A stretch of DNA of 64,000 nucleotides from Actinoplanes lobatus (GTDB taxonomy: Bacteria > Actinomycetota > Actinomycetes > Mycobacteriales > Micromonosporaceae), in assembly GCF_014205215.1 (NCBI RefSeq), contig NZ_JACHNC010000001.1, forward strand, positions 3,787,001 to 3,851,000, written 5' to 3'. This document shows, piece after piece, positions 56,329-64,000 of the stretch. Under the pieces are notes generated by a model, which saw only the letters and a program-made list of their open reading frames with translations, was not told the origin of the DNA and made no database searches. The translations under genes were made by a program, and so were the position numbers. How positions within the stretch are numbered: position 1 is the stretch's first letter; each line of letters opens with the position of its first letter.

Positions 56329-57084
56329 GTGTGGCATGGCGAGTACCGGCATCCCAGACTGGTCGAGGTCTCCGACACCGAGCGGCTGTGGGGCTGGGAG
56401 GACGACTTCTTCATGCGGGTGCTCGCTGAGCGCACCGCACCCCGGGTCCTCGACATGGGCTGCGGCACCGGGCGGCTGGCCATCGCGATGGCCGGCGCCG
56501 GCCATGAGGTGACCGCCGTCGACCCGGCCGGGGCCGCGCTGGACGTGGCCCAGCGAAAAGAGGGCGCGGCCGGGGTCCGCTGGCTCCAAGGGTCCTTCGA
56601 GGACCTTCCGGACCGGCCGTTCGACGCCGCCTTCATGACCGGTCACGTCGCCGAGCACATCGTCACCGACGAGGACTGGTCCGGGGCGCTGCACCGGTTG
56701 CGCGGTGCCCTGGTCACCGACGGGCGGCTCGTCCTGGACAGCCGTGACCCGGCCGGCCTGCCGTGGCGGGAGTGGGCGCCGGACGACACCCGGCGGGACA
56801 TCGTGCTGGCCGACGGCTCGGTGGTGGAGGCGTGGAGCGAGGTCACCTCGACCGAGAAGGACGTGGTGTCGGTCGTCCATCACTACCGGTTCGACGACGG
56901 GCTGGAGCTGACCAGTTCGGCCGCCCATCGCTTCCGTGACGAGATACAGCTGCGCGACTCGCTGCGGGCGGCCGGCTTCCGGGTGGATCAGATCTACGGC
57001 GGGTGGGGCCGTGAGCCACCCGGGCTCAGCGGGGACGGTGAACTGATAGTGATCGCGATCGCCGAGCCTCGAATGCTGCCGTGA
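56329..57084 (+). CDS. class I SAM-dependent methyltransferase
   Basis: 251 residues. SAM motif I VLDMGCGTGRLAIAMAGAGH, acidic end of strand 2 VTAVDPAG, motif II/III region FDAAFMTGHVAEHI and DGRLVLDSRDP. Substrate unknown; the family is broad (methyltransf_25). GTG 56329 has TAGCAT six bases before it, so the mRNA is probably leaderless. Stands 54 bp after the LysR gene. Confidence 0.87.
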   Translation: MWHGEYRHPRLVEVSDTERLWGWEDDFFMRVLAERTAPRVLDMGCGTGRLAIAMAGAGHEVTAVDPAGAALDVAQRKEGAAGVRWLQGSFEDLPDRPFDAAFMTGHVAEHIVTDEDWSGALHRLRGALVTDGRLVLDSRDPAGLPWREWAPDDTRRDIVLADGSVVEAWSEVTSTEKDVVSVVHHYRFDDGLELTSSAAHRFRDEIQLRDSLRAAGFRVDQIYGGWGREPPGLSGDGELIVIAIAEPRMLP

Positions 57085-57108
57085 TGTGCCGCTTTACCCG
57101 CTGAACCA

Positions 57109-57136
57109 TTGCGGGACATGAATCCCGGACTACTAT
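57109..57136 (+). promoter_or_regulatory. candidate promoter of the SBP/vWA gene
   Basis: TTGCGG (57109-57114), 16-bp spacer, TACTAT (57131-57136), about 43 bp before ATG 57180. Confidence 0.4.
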
Positions 57137-57179
57137 CCGGCACGCATCGGTACCGACCATTACGACGGGGTTGGGTGAC

Positions 57180-58898
57180 ATGTCCGACAACGAGTGGCCA
57201 AGGGAGTTGCCTCCACCGAACCACGGTGACTGGGGCGACGAACCCCCGCAGGCTCGCAGCCGCATGTTGCTCTCCGCCGCCCTGGTGATCGTGGTCCTGC
57301 TGGTCGCCGGCGGGGTCGCATGGCAGCTCATGCGCAACGGCTCCGCCCAGCCGGCCACGCAGCCCAGCGCCGCCCCGCTGCCGTCGTCGACCCAGCCCAG
57401 CGTCGCGCCCTGCCCCGACCCGGAGCTGACCGTGGCCGCGGCGCCCGAGATCGAGCCGGTGATCAGGGCCGCCGCCGTCACCCTCAACCCGCCCGGGCAG
57501 CGCTGCGCGCCGATCCTGGTCCGGGCCGAGGAGTCCGGCGTCACCCTCGCCGAGGTGGACCAGCCGGACGTCTGGGTGCCGTCCAGCAGCGCCTGGCTGC
57601 GCATCGCCGAGGAGAACAAGCTCGCCTTCCGCACCTCCGGGGCCACCCTGGCGTACTCGCCGATCATGCTGACCGCGCCCGAGGCGATCGGCAGTCTGTA
57701 CATCAAGGACGGCAAGACCACCTGGAACGAGCTGATCGAGGGGGTCGCCGGCGAGCGGATCCCGGTGGCCACCATGTCCGATCCGCTGACGACCACCACC
57801 GGCCTGCTCAGCGTGCACGGCGTGCACGCGGCCACCGCCCTGGCCGCCAAGGACCCCGGCATCGCCCAGCTCCGGGCGCTCACCCTGCGCAGCCGCCTGA
57901 CCGACGCCACCGCCGACCCGGGCCGCCTGCTCGCCCGGATGGCCGCGCAGTCCGACACCACCTCCGCGGTCTACGACATCGGCGTCTTCCCGCTGATCGA
58001 GCAGCAGCTCCTCGCCTACCAGAAGGGTGGGCACCAGGTGGCGCTCACCGGTGCGGCGCCCTCCGACGGGATGGTCGAGGCCGACTACCCGTACGCGATC
58101 CGCAAGGGCGCCAAGACCGGCCTGGCCGACCGGCTGCGCGCCGCGATCACCAAGCAGGCGCTCACCGAGGCCGGTTTCCGTACCGAGCCGACGGCCGGCG
58201 GCGCCCGCCTGCCCGGCACCGGCAAGGCCCTGCTCGACCCGGCCCGGCAGTGGGCCGGATTCCAGAGCCTCGCCTTCCAGGTGCTGCTCCTGATCGACGC
58301 CTCCGGTTCGATGAACGAGAAGATCGGCGGCGGTCCGGCCACCAAGGCGTCCCTGCTCCGCGAGTCCGGTGCGAGCGCGGCCCAGCTGTTCAACCGGGAC
58401 ACCACCATCGGTATGTGGTATTTCGGGGCCGGCGCCGCGAGCAGTACCGCGCACACCGAGGAGGTGTCGTTCGGGCCGATCAACGGCGACGACGGGGGCA
58501 AGAAGCGGCGGGACGCCCTGACCGAGAAGATCAAGACTTACCGGCCGCAGTCGAACGCCGGCACGCCGCTCTACCAGAGCGTCCTCGACGGTGTCGACGC
58601 GATGCGTAAAGAGGTCAAGTCCGGCCGGCCCTCGGTCGTGGTGGTGCTCACCGACGGCGCCGACGGCGGGACCAGGTTCGCCATGTCCCAGCAGGAGTTC
58701 CAGAAGCGGCTCGCGGCCGGCCAGGATCCGGCCCGGCCCGTCCCGGTGATCGCGGTCGGTTACGGCCCGGACGCGAACATGCCCGCGTTGCAGAGCATGG
58801 CCAAGGCCACCGGCGGCCAGGCGATCGCCGCCAAGAATCCGGCCGACCTGGCCTCCGCCATGGCCAAGGCCTTCCTCGCGGCGCGAGCCGCCAACTGA
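57180..58898 (+). CDS. membrane-anchored substrate-binding/von Willebrand factor A protein
   Basis: 572 residues. Short cytoplasmic N-tail, one TM (MLLSAALVIVVLLVAGGVAW, about 29-48), a Pro/Ser-rich stalk, then a PBP-like (extracellular solute-binding, type II) domain (about 75-340; VDQPDVWVPSSSAWL, PIMLTAPEAIGSLYI), then a vWA domain from ~365. The MIDAS motif is LLIDASGSMNEK with downstream TDGAD. It should bind a metal and a protein ligand at the cell surface. This two-domain type is known in actinobacteria without a proven role. ATG 57180. Confidence 0.85.
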   Translation: MSDNEWPRELPPPNHGDWGDEPPQARSRMLLSAALVIVVLLVAGGVAWQLMRNGSAQPATQPSAAPLPSSTQPSVAPCPDPELTVAAAPEIEPVIRAAAVTLNPPGQRCAPILVRAEESGVTLAEVDQPDVWVPSSSAWLRIAEENKLAFRTSGATLAYSPIMLTAPEAIGSLYIKDGKTTWNELIEGVAGERIPVATMSDPLTTTTGLLSVHGVHAATALAAKDPGIAQLRALTLRSRLTDATADPGRLLARMAAQSDTTSAVYDIGVFPLIEQQLLAYQKGGHQVALTGAAPSDGMVEADYPYAIRKGAKTGLADRLRAAITKQALTEAGFRTEPTAGGARLPGTGKALLDPARQWAGFQSLAFQVLLLIDASGSMNEKIGGGPATKASLLRESGASAAQLFNRDTTIGMWYFGAGAASSTAHTEEVSFGPINGDDGGKKRRDALTEKIKTYRPQSNAGTPLYQSVLDGVDAMRKEVKSGRPSVVVVLTDGADGGTRFAMSQQEFQKRLAAGQDPARPVPVIAVGYGPDANMPALQSMAKATGGQAIAAKNPADLASAMAKAFLAARAAN

Positions 58899-58904
58899 AG
58901 GCAA

Positions 58905-60341
58905 CTAAAAGGCCGGACCGATCTGATCGGCGACGATCCGGGCGGACAGGGTGACCATCGGCAGCCCGCCGCCCGGATGCACCGACCCGCCGACCAGGAA
59001 CAACCCGTCCACCGGCCCCCGGTTGCCGGGCCGCAGCAGCCCACCCGCGGTTCCGTAGATGGCCCCGCCCGGCGACCCGGTCGCCTCGGCCAGGTCGGCC
59101 GGCGTACGCGTCTCGGCGAACTCCAGCCGCTCCCGCACGTCCAGCCCGCGCCGGGCGAGCACCGCCAGCACGTGATCCGCGTACGCCCCGGCCAGCCCCG
59201 GCCGCCGCCAGTCCACAGCGGACCATCCGGTGCCCTGCCGTGCCGCGTTGACCAGCACGAACCACGCCTCCCGGCCGTCCGGCCGAACCAGCGGATCGTC
59301 GGCCCGGGTGATGAACACCGCCGGATCGTCCACCGGCCGCGCCCGCCGCCCCGGCGCCCCGAAGACGGCGTCGAACTCCGCGTCGTAGTCGGCCGGGAAG
59401 AACACCGTGTGATGCGCCAGCTCCGGAGTCTCCCCGCGCACGCCGAGCAGCAGCACGAACCCGGCCAGGCTCCGGTCGGCCAGCCCGCGCAACGGCTTCG
59501 GCGCGGGCAGCAGATCCCGGTACAGGGTGACCGCGTCCACGTTGGAGACCACTACGTCGGCGGGCTGGAACTCGCCCGACGCCAGGCGCACCCCGCGCAC
59601 CCGGTGGTCCGCCTCGATCGCCGTCACTTCGGAGCGCAGCTTCACCCGTACCCCATGATCGGCGCACCGGGCGTGCAGCGAGTCACCGAGCGTGACCAGA
59701 CCGCCCGGCAGATACCACCCACCGTGCGTGAGTTCGGCGTAGGGGATCGCGGCGAGCGCCGCGGGCGCGCGGCGCGGATCCGTCCCGGTATAGGTGGCAT
59801 ACCGGTCCAGCAGCATGCGCAACCGCGGATCCCGCAGGTAGCGCCGGCCCAGCGCCCGCAGCGACGACCACGGCGCGATCGCCGCGAGATCACCCACCCG
59901 CCAGGAGAGCCGCGCCAGCGACGCGGCACTCACCGGACGTTGCAGCACCGACTCCCACGAGGCGTGCCAGATCCGCGCGGCCCGCCGCCAGAACCGGTCC
60001 CAGTCCGCGGCCGCCTCCGGGCCCAGCGCCGCGCCGATCCGCTCCAGGAAGACACCGTGATCGGAGGACGAGTCGAGCGTCACACCGTCCGGGAAGACGT
60101 GCCGCACCACCGGATCCAGTGGTTGCGGCCGCAGGCCCAGACCCAGGTCGGCGAACACCTCCGGCAGCGTGAGCAGGCTCGGGCCGGTGTCGAAACGGTA
60201 GCCGTCCCGCTCGTGGACACCCAGCTTCCCGCCCGGCCGCGCCGCCCGCTCGTGCACGGTCACCCGATGCCCGGCGGCGGCCAGCCGCAACGCCACGGCC
60301 AGCCCGCCGACCCCGGCGCCGATCACCACGATCTCACTCAC
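58905..60341 (-). CDS. crtD: carotenoid desaturase (CrtD/CrtI family)
   Basis: 478 residues. Rossmann IVVIGAGVGGLAVALRLAAA, RPGGKLGVHERDGYRFDTGP and C-terminal GLFLVGGSVHPGGGLPMVTL identify phytoene-desaturase-like FAD oxidoreductases. In an operon with CruF and a glycosyltransferase it most likely is the 3',4'-desaturase (CrtD) acting on the acyclic, hydrated end; a CrtI role is less likely. GTG 60341 follows GGGAGG; it is 19 bp after the glycosyltransferase stop. Confidence 0.83.
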   Translation of the reverse strand: MSEIVVIGAGVGGLAVALRLAAAGHRVTVHERAARPGGKLGVHERDGYRFDTGPSLLTLPEVFADLGLGLRPQPLDPVVRHVFPDGVTLDSSSDHGVFLERIGAALGPEAAADWDRFWRRAARIWHASWESVLQRPVSAASLARLSWRVGDLAAIAPWSSLRALGRRYLRDPRLRMLLDRYATYTGTDPRRAPAALAAIPYAELTHGGWYLPGGLVTLGDSLHARCADHGVRVKLRSEVTAIEADHRVRGVRLASGEFQPADVVVSNVDAVTLYRDLLPAPKPLRGLADRSLAGFVLLLGVRGETPELAHHTVFFPADYDAEFDAVFGAPGRRARPVDDPAVFITRADDPLVRPDGREAWFVLVNAARQGTGWSAVDWRRPGLAGAYADHVLAVLARRGLDVRERLEFAETRTPADLAEATGSPGGAIYGTAGGLLRPGNRGPVDGLFLVGGSVHPGGGLPMVTLSARIVADQIGPAF

Positions 60342-60360
60342 CGCATCGCCTCCCGCACGG

Positions 60361-61443
60361 TCACAGAGCCCGGCCACGCCAGGTGAGCAGGTTGCGGCGT
60401 CGCCGGTGGAACGAGCGCGCGACCAGCCAGCCGAACAGCACGATCGAGAGCGGGTGCGCGAACGCGTCCGGGACGGCCCGGCCACCGGTCGCCACCGCGC
60501 TGATCACCCGGCCGGTCACCCCGAGCAGGCAGGCGGCCAGAGCGACGTCCCACCAGGGACTCATCAGGAACAGCATCGGTACGGCGTACAGAAGAAGGAG
60601 AAGGACCACGACGGCGGACGCGCCGAACGCGGAGCCGAACGACGCCCACAGCGATTTGCCGTAACCGTCGGTGAGTTCCCGCCAGGAGCCGTACATGTGA
60701 CAGGTGGCCAGGCGGGAGCCGTCGGCGAGCGCGATCCGGCCGCCGGAGCGTTTCACCGCGCGGGCCAGGCCGATGTCCTCGAGCACGTCGTCGCGAACCG
60801 CGGCGTGACCACCGGCCCGCTGATAGCCGGCGCGATCCAGGACCAGCCACTGCCCGCCCGCGGCGGCCAGCGACGGCCGCGGCGAGCGCTCCATGCCGCG
60901 CAGCGGCAGAAACGTCAGCCAGGACCATTGCAACAGCGGTTGCACCAGCCGCCCGGCGCCGACGATCTTGGGGTACGGCGAGAGCAGCGTCACCCCGGCA
61001 CGCCGCAGAAGCCCGGCCGCCCCGGCGATCGCGTCCGGTTCCAGGACCACGTCCGCGTCGACGAAGACCAGCACGTCCGCGTCGGCGGCGCTGTCGGCCA
61101 GTTGCCGGCAGGCGTTCGGCTTGCCGAGCCAGCCCGCGGGCGGGGCGGCCCCGGTGAGCAGGCGCACCCGCTCGTCCCCGGCGGCGATCCTCCGGACCAC
61201 GTCGGCGGTGCCGTCGGAGGAGGCGTCGTCGAGGACGTGAACGGTCAGGTCCGGGACGCCGCGCTGGGCCAGCAGCGACCCCAGACAGGGGGCGACCCGC
61301 CCGGCCTCGTCGCGCAGCGGCAGCAGAACGGCGACCCGCTCGCCGGTGACCGCGTCCCGGCGCGGGCGGCGCAGCAGCAGCGCGTTGACCGCGGTGTGCG
61401 CGGTGAGCAGCAGCAACGGCGCCAAGGTGAGCCAGACGATCAT
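60361..61443 (-). CDS. cruG: family 2 glycosyltransferase, probable carotenoid glucosyltransferase (CruG-like)
   Basis: 360 residues. GT-A core: VAVLLPLRDEAGRVAPCLGSLL, VHVLDDASSDGTADV, VLVFVDADVVLEPDA (DxD), GGQWLVLDRAGYQRAGGH, and the ED(I)GLA acceptor motif VLEDIGLARAVKRSGG. TM helices at both ends place it in the membrane. Next to CruF, it probably glycosylates the 2'-hydroxyl of a myxol-type end (CruG reaction). ATG 61443 overlaps the cruF stop (ATGA). Confidence 0.82.
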   Translation of the reverse strand: MIVWLTLAPLLLLTAHTAVNALLLRRPRRDAVTGERVAVLLPLRDEAGRVAPCLGSLLAQRGVPDLTVHVLDDASSDGTADVVRRIAAGDERVRLLTGAAPPAGWLGKPNACRQLADSAADADVLVFVDADVVLEPDAIAGAAGLLRRAGVTLLSPYPKIVGAGRLVQPLLQWSWLTFLPLRGMERSPRPSLAAAGGQWLVLDRAGYQRAGGHAAVRDDVLEDIGLARAVKRSGGRIALADGSRLATCHMYGSWRELTDGYGKSLWASFGSAFGASAVVVLLLLLYAVPMLFLMSPWWDVALAACLLGVTGRVISAVATGGRAVPDAFAHPLSIVLFGWLVARSFHRRRRNLLTWRGRAL

Positions 61444-62165
61444 GCGCGCAGCCGGGGCAGCAGCGGCAGGACGACGGCGCCCATCAGCACGCCACCCCAC
61501 GCGGCGGACGCGGGCAGGCCCAGGAAGACGGCGTGCGCGAGAACCGACGAGAAGTAGGTCCACAACCAGAGCGCCAGCATCGGGCCGTCACCGGGCGTGG
61601 CGACGGCAGGCCCGGCCGCGAACGACAGAGCCGTCATCAGCAGCAGCGCGAACCCGAGCCAGCCCAGGTGATTGCCGATCGGCACGCCGGGCACACCGGG
61701 CAGCGCCGGAGCCGGATCGTGCCAGCGCCAGTAACCCTCGGCGACCATCTGCGGATCGAGGAACAGATCCCAGGCCGCCAGACCGACGGCCGCGACCGCG
61801 ATCCGGGCCGCGCGGCCCTTGGCCACGCGCAGCGCCGCGAGCCACGCCGGCCAGGCCATCCAGGTCCAGGCCAGCGGGATGATCAGGGGTACGCCCAGCA
61901 GTTTCGGCCCGAGCTGACCGGAATAGTCGTAGGAACCGAACGGGAAACCGGTCGCCACCCCGATCGCCTCGACCGCGAAACCACCCAGCATCGCCGTGCC
62001 GATCAGCGCGGCCGCGGCCCGCACCCCACGGCTGAGCAGCGCGTGCGTCACCGACAGCAGCACCCCGATCAGCACGGTGGCCACGGTCAGCCCGGCACGG
62101 GTGTCACCGGTGGTGAGCGGATACCAGACCTGGGCCAGCACCAGCCCGCCGAGCAGGAACCACAC
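61440..62165 (-). CDS. cruF: carotenoid 1',2'-hydratase CruF-type membrane protein
   Basis: 241 residues, about seven TM helices. DUF422/CruF features: GVATGFPFGSYDYSGQLGPK, VPLIIPLAWTWMAWPAW, WDLFLDPQMVAEGYWRW. CruF hydrates the psi end of a carotene to a 1'-hydroxy group, as in cyanobacterial myxol and deinoxanthin pathways. GTG 62165, four bases after the GNAT stop. Coupled to cruG. Confidence 0.87.
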   Translation of the reverse strand: MWFLLGGLVLAQVWYPLTTGDTRAGLTVATVLIGVLLSVTHALLSRGVRAAAALIGTAMLGGFAVEAIGVATGFPFGSYDYSGQLGPKLLGVPLIIPLAWTWMAWPAWLAALRVAKGRAARIAVAAVGLAAWDLFLDPQMVAEGYWRWHDPAPALPGVPGVPIGNHLGWLGFALLLMTALSFAAGPAVATPGDGPMLALWLWTYFSSVLAHAVFLGLPASAAWGGVLMGAVVLPLLPRLRA

Positions 62166-62168
62166 CGC

Positions 62169-62726
62169 TCAACCGCCGGCCTGCCGCTCGACGATCGGGA
62201 TCTCCCGCCCGAGGATCGCGAACGCCCGCTCGTCCCCCGGGAACAGGAAGTCGCGCAGCACGTCGCTGAACCCGAACCGCCGGTACAGCCGCCAGGCCCG
62301 GGACGTCTGCTCGTCGGCCTCCGGAGTGGACAGCAGCACCGTTTTTCCCTCGGCCATCGCCAGCAGGGCACGCAACTGCCGGGCGCCGATCCCGTGACCC
62401 TGCGCCGCCGGGCGGACGTGCAACTCGACCACCTCGAAACAGTCGGCCAGCCACCGGTGCCGGGCCTGCTCGTCGAGCGCGGACCGGACCTGGTCGTGCC
62501 ACCACTGGCCGGGAGCGGAGGTGTAGCCGTACCCGAAGCCGGCGACCCGGCCCTCCGCGGTCAGCGTGGCCACCGCCCGGAAGCCGGGCCGCCGCGCGTG
62601 CGAGCCGATGTAGCCGCGGCGGGTCTGCAACAGCTCCTTGCGGTAGCCCATCGCCTCGCCGTAGACCGCCACCACGTCGTCGAGCCGGCGCAGCAGGTCA
62701 TCCGGCTGCCAAGCAACGAGCCTCAT
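62169..62726 (-). CDS. GNAT-family acetyltransferase
   Basis: 185 residues. Acetyl-CoA loop VVELHVRPAAQGHGIGARQL, strand-7 region RAWRLYRRFGFSDVLRDF. Its substrate is unknown. It is embedded between the CrtA-like gene (ATGA overlap) and cruF, so it is expressed with the carotenoid operon; it may modify the sugar or a protein, or be a passenger. Confidence 0.85.
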   Translation of the reverse strand: MRLVAWQPDDLLRRLDDVVAVYGEAMGYRKELLQTRRGYIGSHARRPGFRAVATLTAEGRVAGFGYGYTSAPGQWWHDQVRSALDEQARHRWLADCFEVVELHVRPAAQGHGIGARQLRALLAMAEGKTVLLSTPEADEQTSRAWRLYRRFGFSDVLRDFLFPGDERAFAILGREIPIVERQAGG

Positions 62727-63403
62727 CGCGTCGTCCGCTCCTTCTCGTCAGCGGTCCATCCCAGGACGGTCCGGTCGCCGCTGATGTCCAGCACCGCGAA
62801 ACGGGCGAAGAGCTCCTCCGCGTACCAGCGGTCGGCGGGGGTGCGGGCGATCACCGCGCGGTGTTCTGGCTGACGGTACGCGAACGCGGTGAGATCCGCC
62901 GCGCCGCGCCACACGCTGACCGTGCCCTGCCAGCCGATCGGCGCCTCACCCACCCCGAAGCGGGCCAGCAGCCCCGGCGCGGCCGACAGTTCCCGGGCCA
63001 CCGCCGGCACCGCCCGCCAGAACCGCAGCGCCCGGGACGGCCGCAACCGGGCCCGGGTCAGCGCCAGCACCATCCCGTCCGGTCTTTTCCCGGACGGCGT
63101 GAACGGGCTCCTGCCACCCCAGGCGCCCCTGCTGACCAGCGGTTCCAGATCGACACGCGCCTGCTTCACGGCGATCCGCTCCCACGTGGGGAACCGCACC
63201 GGGCGGTCGCTCACGGTGATCGCCGCCCAGCGGGTCAGGTCGGTGTCGCCGGGGCCGAAGGTGGAGCCGGTGCCCGTACCCAGGAATCTGCCGAACCGGA
63301 CCCCGGAGAGATGGCGGCGGGCGAAGGCCATGCGCAGCATGGCGGAGCCGACGGCCTGCCGCGGGACCCGCCAGACGTGCAGGCTGACCAGATCATCGGT
63401 CAC
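62723..63403 (-). CDS. CrtA-like (spheroidene monooxygenase family) protein
   Basis: 226 residues. Features of the CrtA family: SLHVWRVPRQAVGSAMLRMA, FGRFLGTGTGSTFGPGDTDL, VSRGAWGGRSPFTP and WQGTVSVWRGAADLTAFAYR. CrtA is a heme oxygenase that ketolates acyclic carotenoids at C-2. First gene of the carotenoid-tailoring operon; ATG/GTG at 63403. Its TGA overlaps the GNAT start. Function in Gram-positives is unproven. Confidence 0.75.
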   Translation of the reverse strand: MTDDLVSLHVWRVPRQAVGSAMLRMAFARRHLSGVRFGRFLGTGTGSTFGPGDTDLTRWAAITVSDRPVRFPTWERIAVKQARVDLEPLVSRGAWGGRSPFTPSGKRPDGMVLALTRARLRPSRALRFWRAVPAVARELSAAPGLLARFGVGEAPIGWQGTVSVWRGAADLTAFAYRQPEHRAVIARTPADRWYAEELFARFAVLDISGDRTVLGWTADEKERTTR

Positions 63404-63439
63404 CGCGCCACGGTACCGCGGCCTCCGCGGGGCTTCCGG

Positions 63440-63913
63440 CTACGCGACCTCGGCCGGGCTTCCGGCCGTCACGCGGACCAGCTCCGGATAGGTGATCGGA
63501 AAGACCGACCGGGGTACGCCGCCGGCCGCCCAGATCACCGGACAGCTCTCCAGATCGACGTCGACCAGGGTGCGCACCGGCTTCGGATGGCCGAGCGGGG
63601 CGACCCCGCCGATCGCCTGGCCGGTGTGCTCCCGGACGAACTCGGGTGTGGCGCGGCGCAGTTTCGCCACGCCGATCGAGGCGGCCACCTTGGCGGTGTC
63701 CACCCGGTGCGCGCCCGAGGTCAGGACCAGCAGCGGCTCGCCGTCGGCGTCGAAGATCAGCGAGTTGGCGATCTGGCCGACCGTCACGTCCAGCGCTGCG
63801 GCGGCCGCCGCAGCGGTGTGCACCGCCTCGTCGAGGATGACGATGTCGGCCACGTCGGCGCCGGCTTCCCTCAGCGCCTCCCGGACCGCGATGACGTTGG
63901 GATGATTGTGCAT
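63440..63913 (-). CDS. YbaK/EbsC-family aminoacyl-tRNA deacylase
   Basis: 157 residues. YbaK fold with VTVGQIANSLIFDADGEPLL, SGAHRVDTAKVAASIG (catalytic Lys-containing segment), and GGVAPLGHPKPVRTLVD. Such proteins hydrolyse mischarged Cys- or Ala-tRNA(Pro) in trans. ATG 63913. It stands 36 bp upstream of the CrtA-like gene and may share its promoter region. Confidence 0.9.
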   Translation of the reverse strand: MHNHPNVIAVREALREAGADVADIVILDEAVHTAAAAAAALDVTVGQIANSLIFDADGEPLLVLTSGAHRVDTAKVAASIGVAKLRRATPEFVREHTGQAIGGVAPLGHPKPVRTLVDVDLESCPVIWAAGGVPRSVFPITYPELVRVTAGSPAEVA

Positions 63914-63943
63914 CCCCTCATCCTGCCCGACTGTCCGCTTCGG

Positions 63944-64000
63944 TCAGTGACCGACAGCCTTGGCGCTGGCCTCCCACAATCGCGCGGCCAGGGCGCTGTC
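63944..64000 (-). CDS. C-terminal tail of a gene continuing past the right edge (possibly SDR)
   Basis: Only 18 residues and a stop are inside the window: DSALAARLWEASAKAVGH. The A-R-L-W-E-x-S pattern is typical of the last helix of long short-chain dehydrogenases, so that is the best guess; it cannot be confirmed from this fragment. Confidence 0.45.
   Translation of the reverse strand, partial: DSALAARLWEASAKAVGH

Overview
The window is a very GC-rich, gene-dense chromosome segment (about 66 genes in 64 kb, few gaps over 300 bp) from a filamentous actinobacterium. The most likely home is the Micromonosporaceae, close to Actinoplanes. Reasons: GTG/TTG starts are frequent; the core genes match the mycobacterial/streptomycete block that carries pimB, plsC, RNase AS, a class II DAHP synthase, pknL, idsA and metF; and there are actinobacterial trademarks (DEDDh exonuclease with a UvrC-like N-half, NYN/YacP protein, ROK glucokinase, heterodimeric lycopene cyclase crtYc/crtYd). 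No rRNA, tRNA, CRISPR array, transposase, integrase or phage gene was seen. Genus-level placement is inference.

Layout. 0-11 kb: edge-truncated Rel (ppGpp) paralogue, DEDDh/GIY-YIG exonuclease, NYN RNase, a small Cys protein, M48 protease, PimB mannosyltransferase, DUF4240, an ABC half-transporter and a membrane-tethered thioredoxin. 11-16 kb: MFS exporter with divergent MarR, DUF4395, and a NarL-type two-component system. 16-26.4 kb: SRPBCC protein, a CCxCxxC protein, ROK glucokinase, EEP phosphatase, a flavin monooxygenase paired with a serine-less alpha/beta hydrolase, trehalose-phosphate synthase, a membrane protein, PlsC acyltransferase, a Crp-type regulator, a kinase-fold protein without catalytic residues, and RNase AS. 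26.4-32.8 kb: TetR/DHA2 exporter module, a phosphofructokinase with PPi-type residues, proC, a repeat-filled noncoding stretch, DUF429 and glutathione peroxidase. 33-45.5 kb: secreted GH18 chitinase, DAHP synthase, threonine aldolase, endonuclease IV, PASTA kinase PknL, its likely partner wHTH protein, lycopene cyclase subunits, a CDP-alcohol phosphotransferase, MetF, a polyprenyl diphosphate synthase and an HNH protein. 45.7-51.6 kb: three TetR-controlled modules (DUF2306 membrane protein, aromatic FAD hydroxylase, SnoaL-like protein) plus a CadD-like transporter. 51.8-59 kb: sdhCAB with a divergent LysR, a methyltransferase, and a membrane-anchored SBP/vWA protein. 59-64 kb: a carotenoid-tailoring operon (CrtA-like, GNAT, CruF, glycosyltransferase, CrtD-like), a YbaK deacylase and the tail of a further gene.

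How it fits together. Two carotenoid loci (cyclase at 41 kb; end-group hydroxylation, glycosylation and desaturation at 59-63 kb) plus a GGPP-type synthase at 44 kb point to a glycosylated carotenoid like the sioxanthin family of Micromonosporaceae. PimB, PlsC and the CDP-alcohol enzyme serve membrane lipids; glucokinase, PFK, SDH, MetF, ProC and DAHP synthase serve central metabolism. The regulatory sequence is unusually legible: paired inverted-repeat operators sit next to each of four TetR genes, several genes appear to be leaderless (TANNNT six or seven bases before the start codon), and seven convergent gene pairs overlap at their stop codons. No wholly new defence or biosynthetic system could be demonstrated. 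The least explained items are the carotenoid operon's product, the catalytically dead enzyme homologues, and the palindrome-rich gaps at 28.8 and 31.3 kb.
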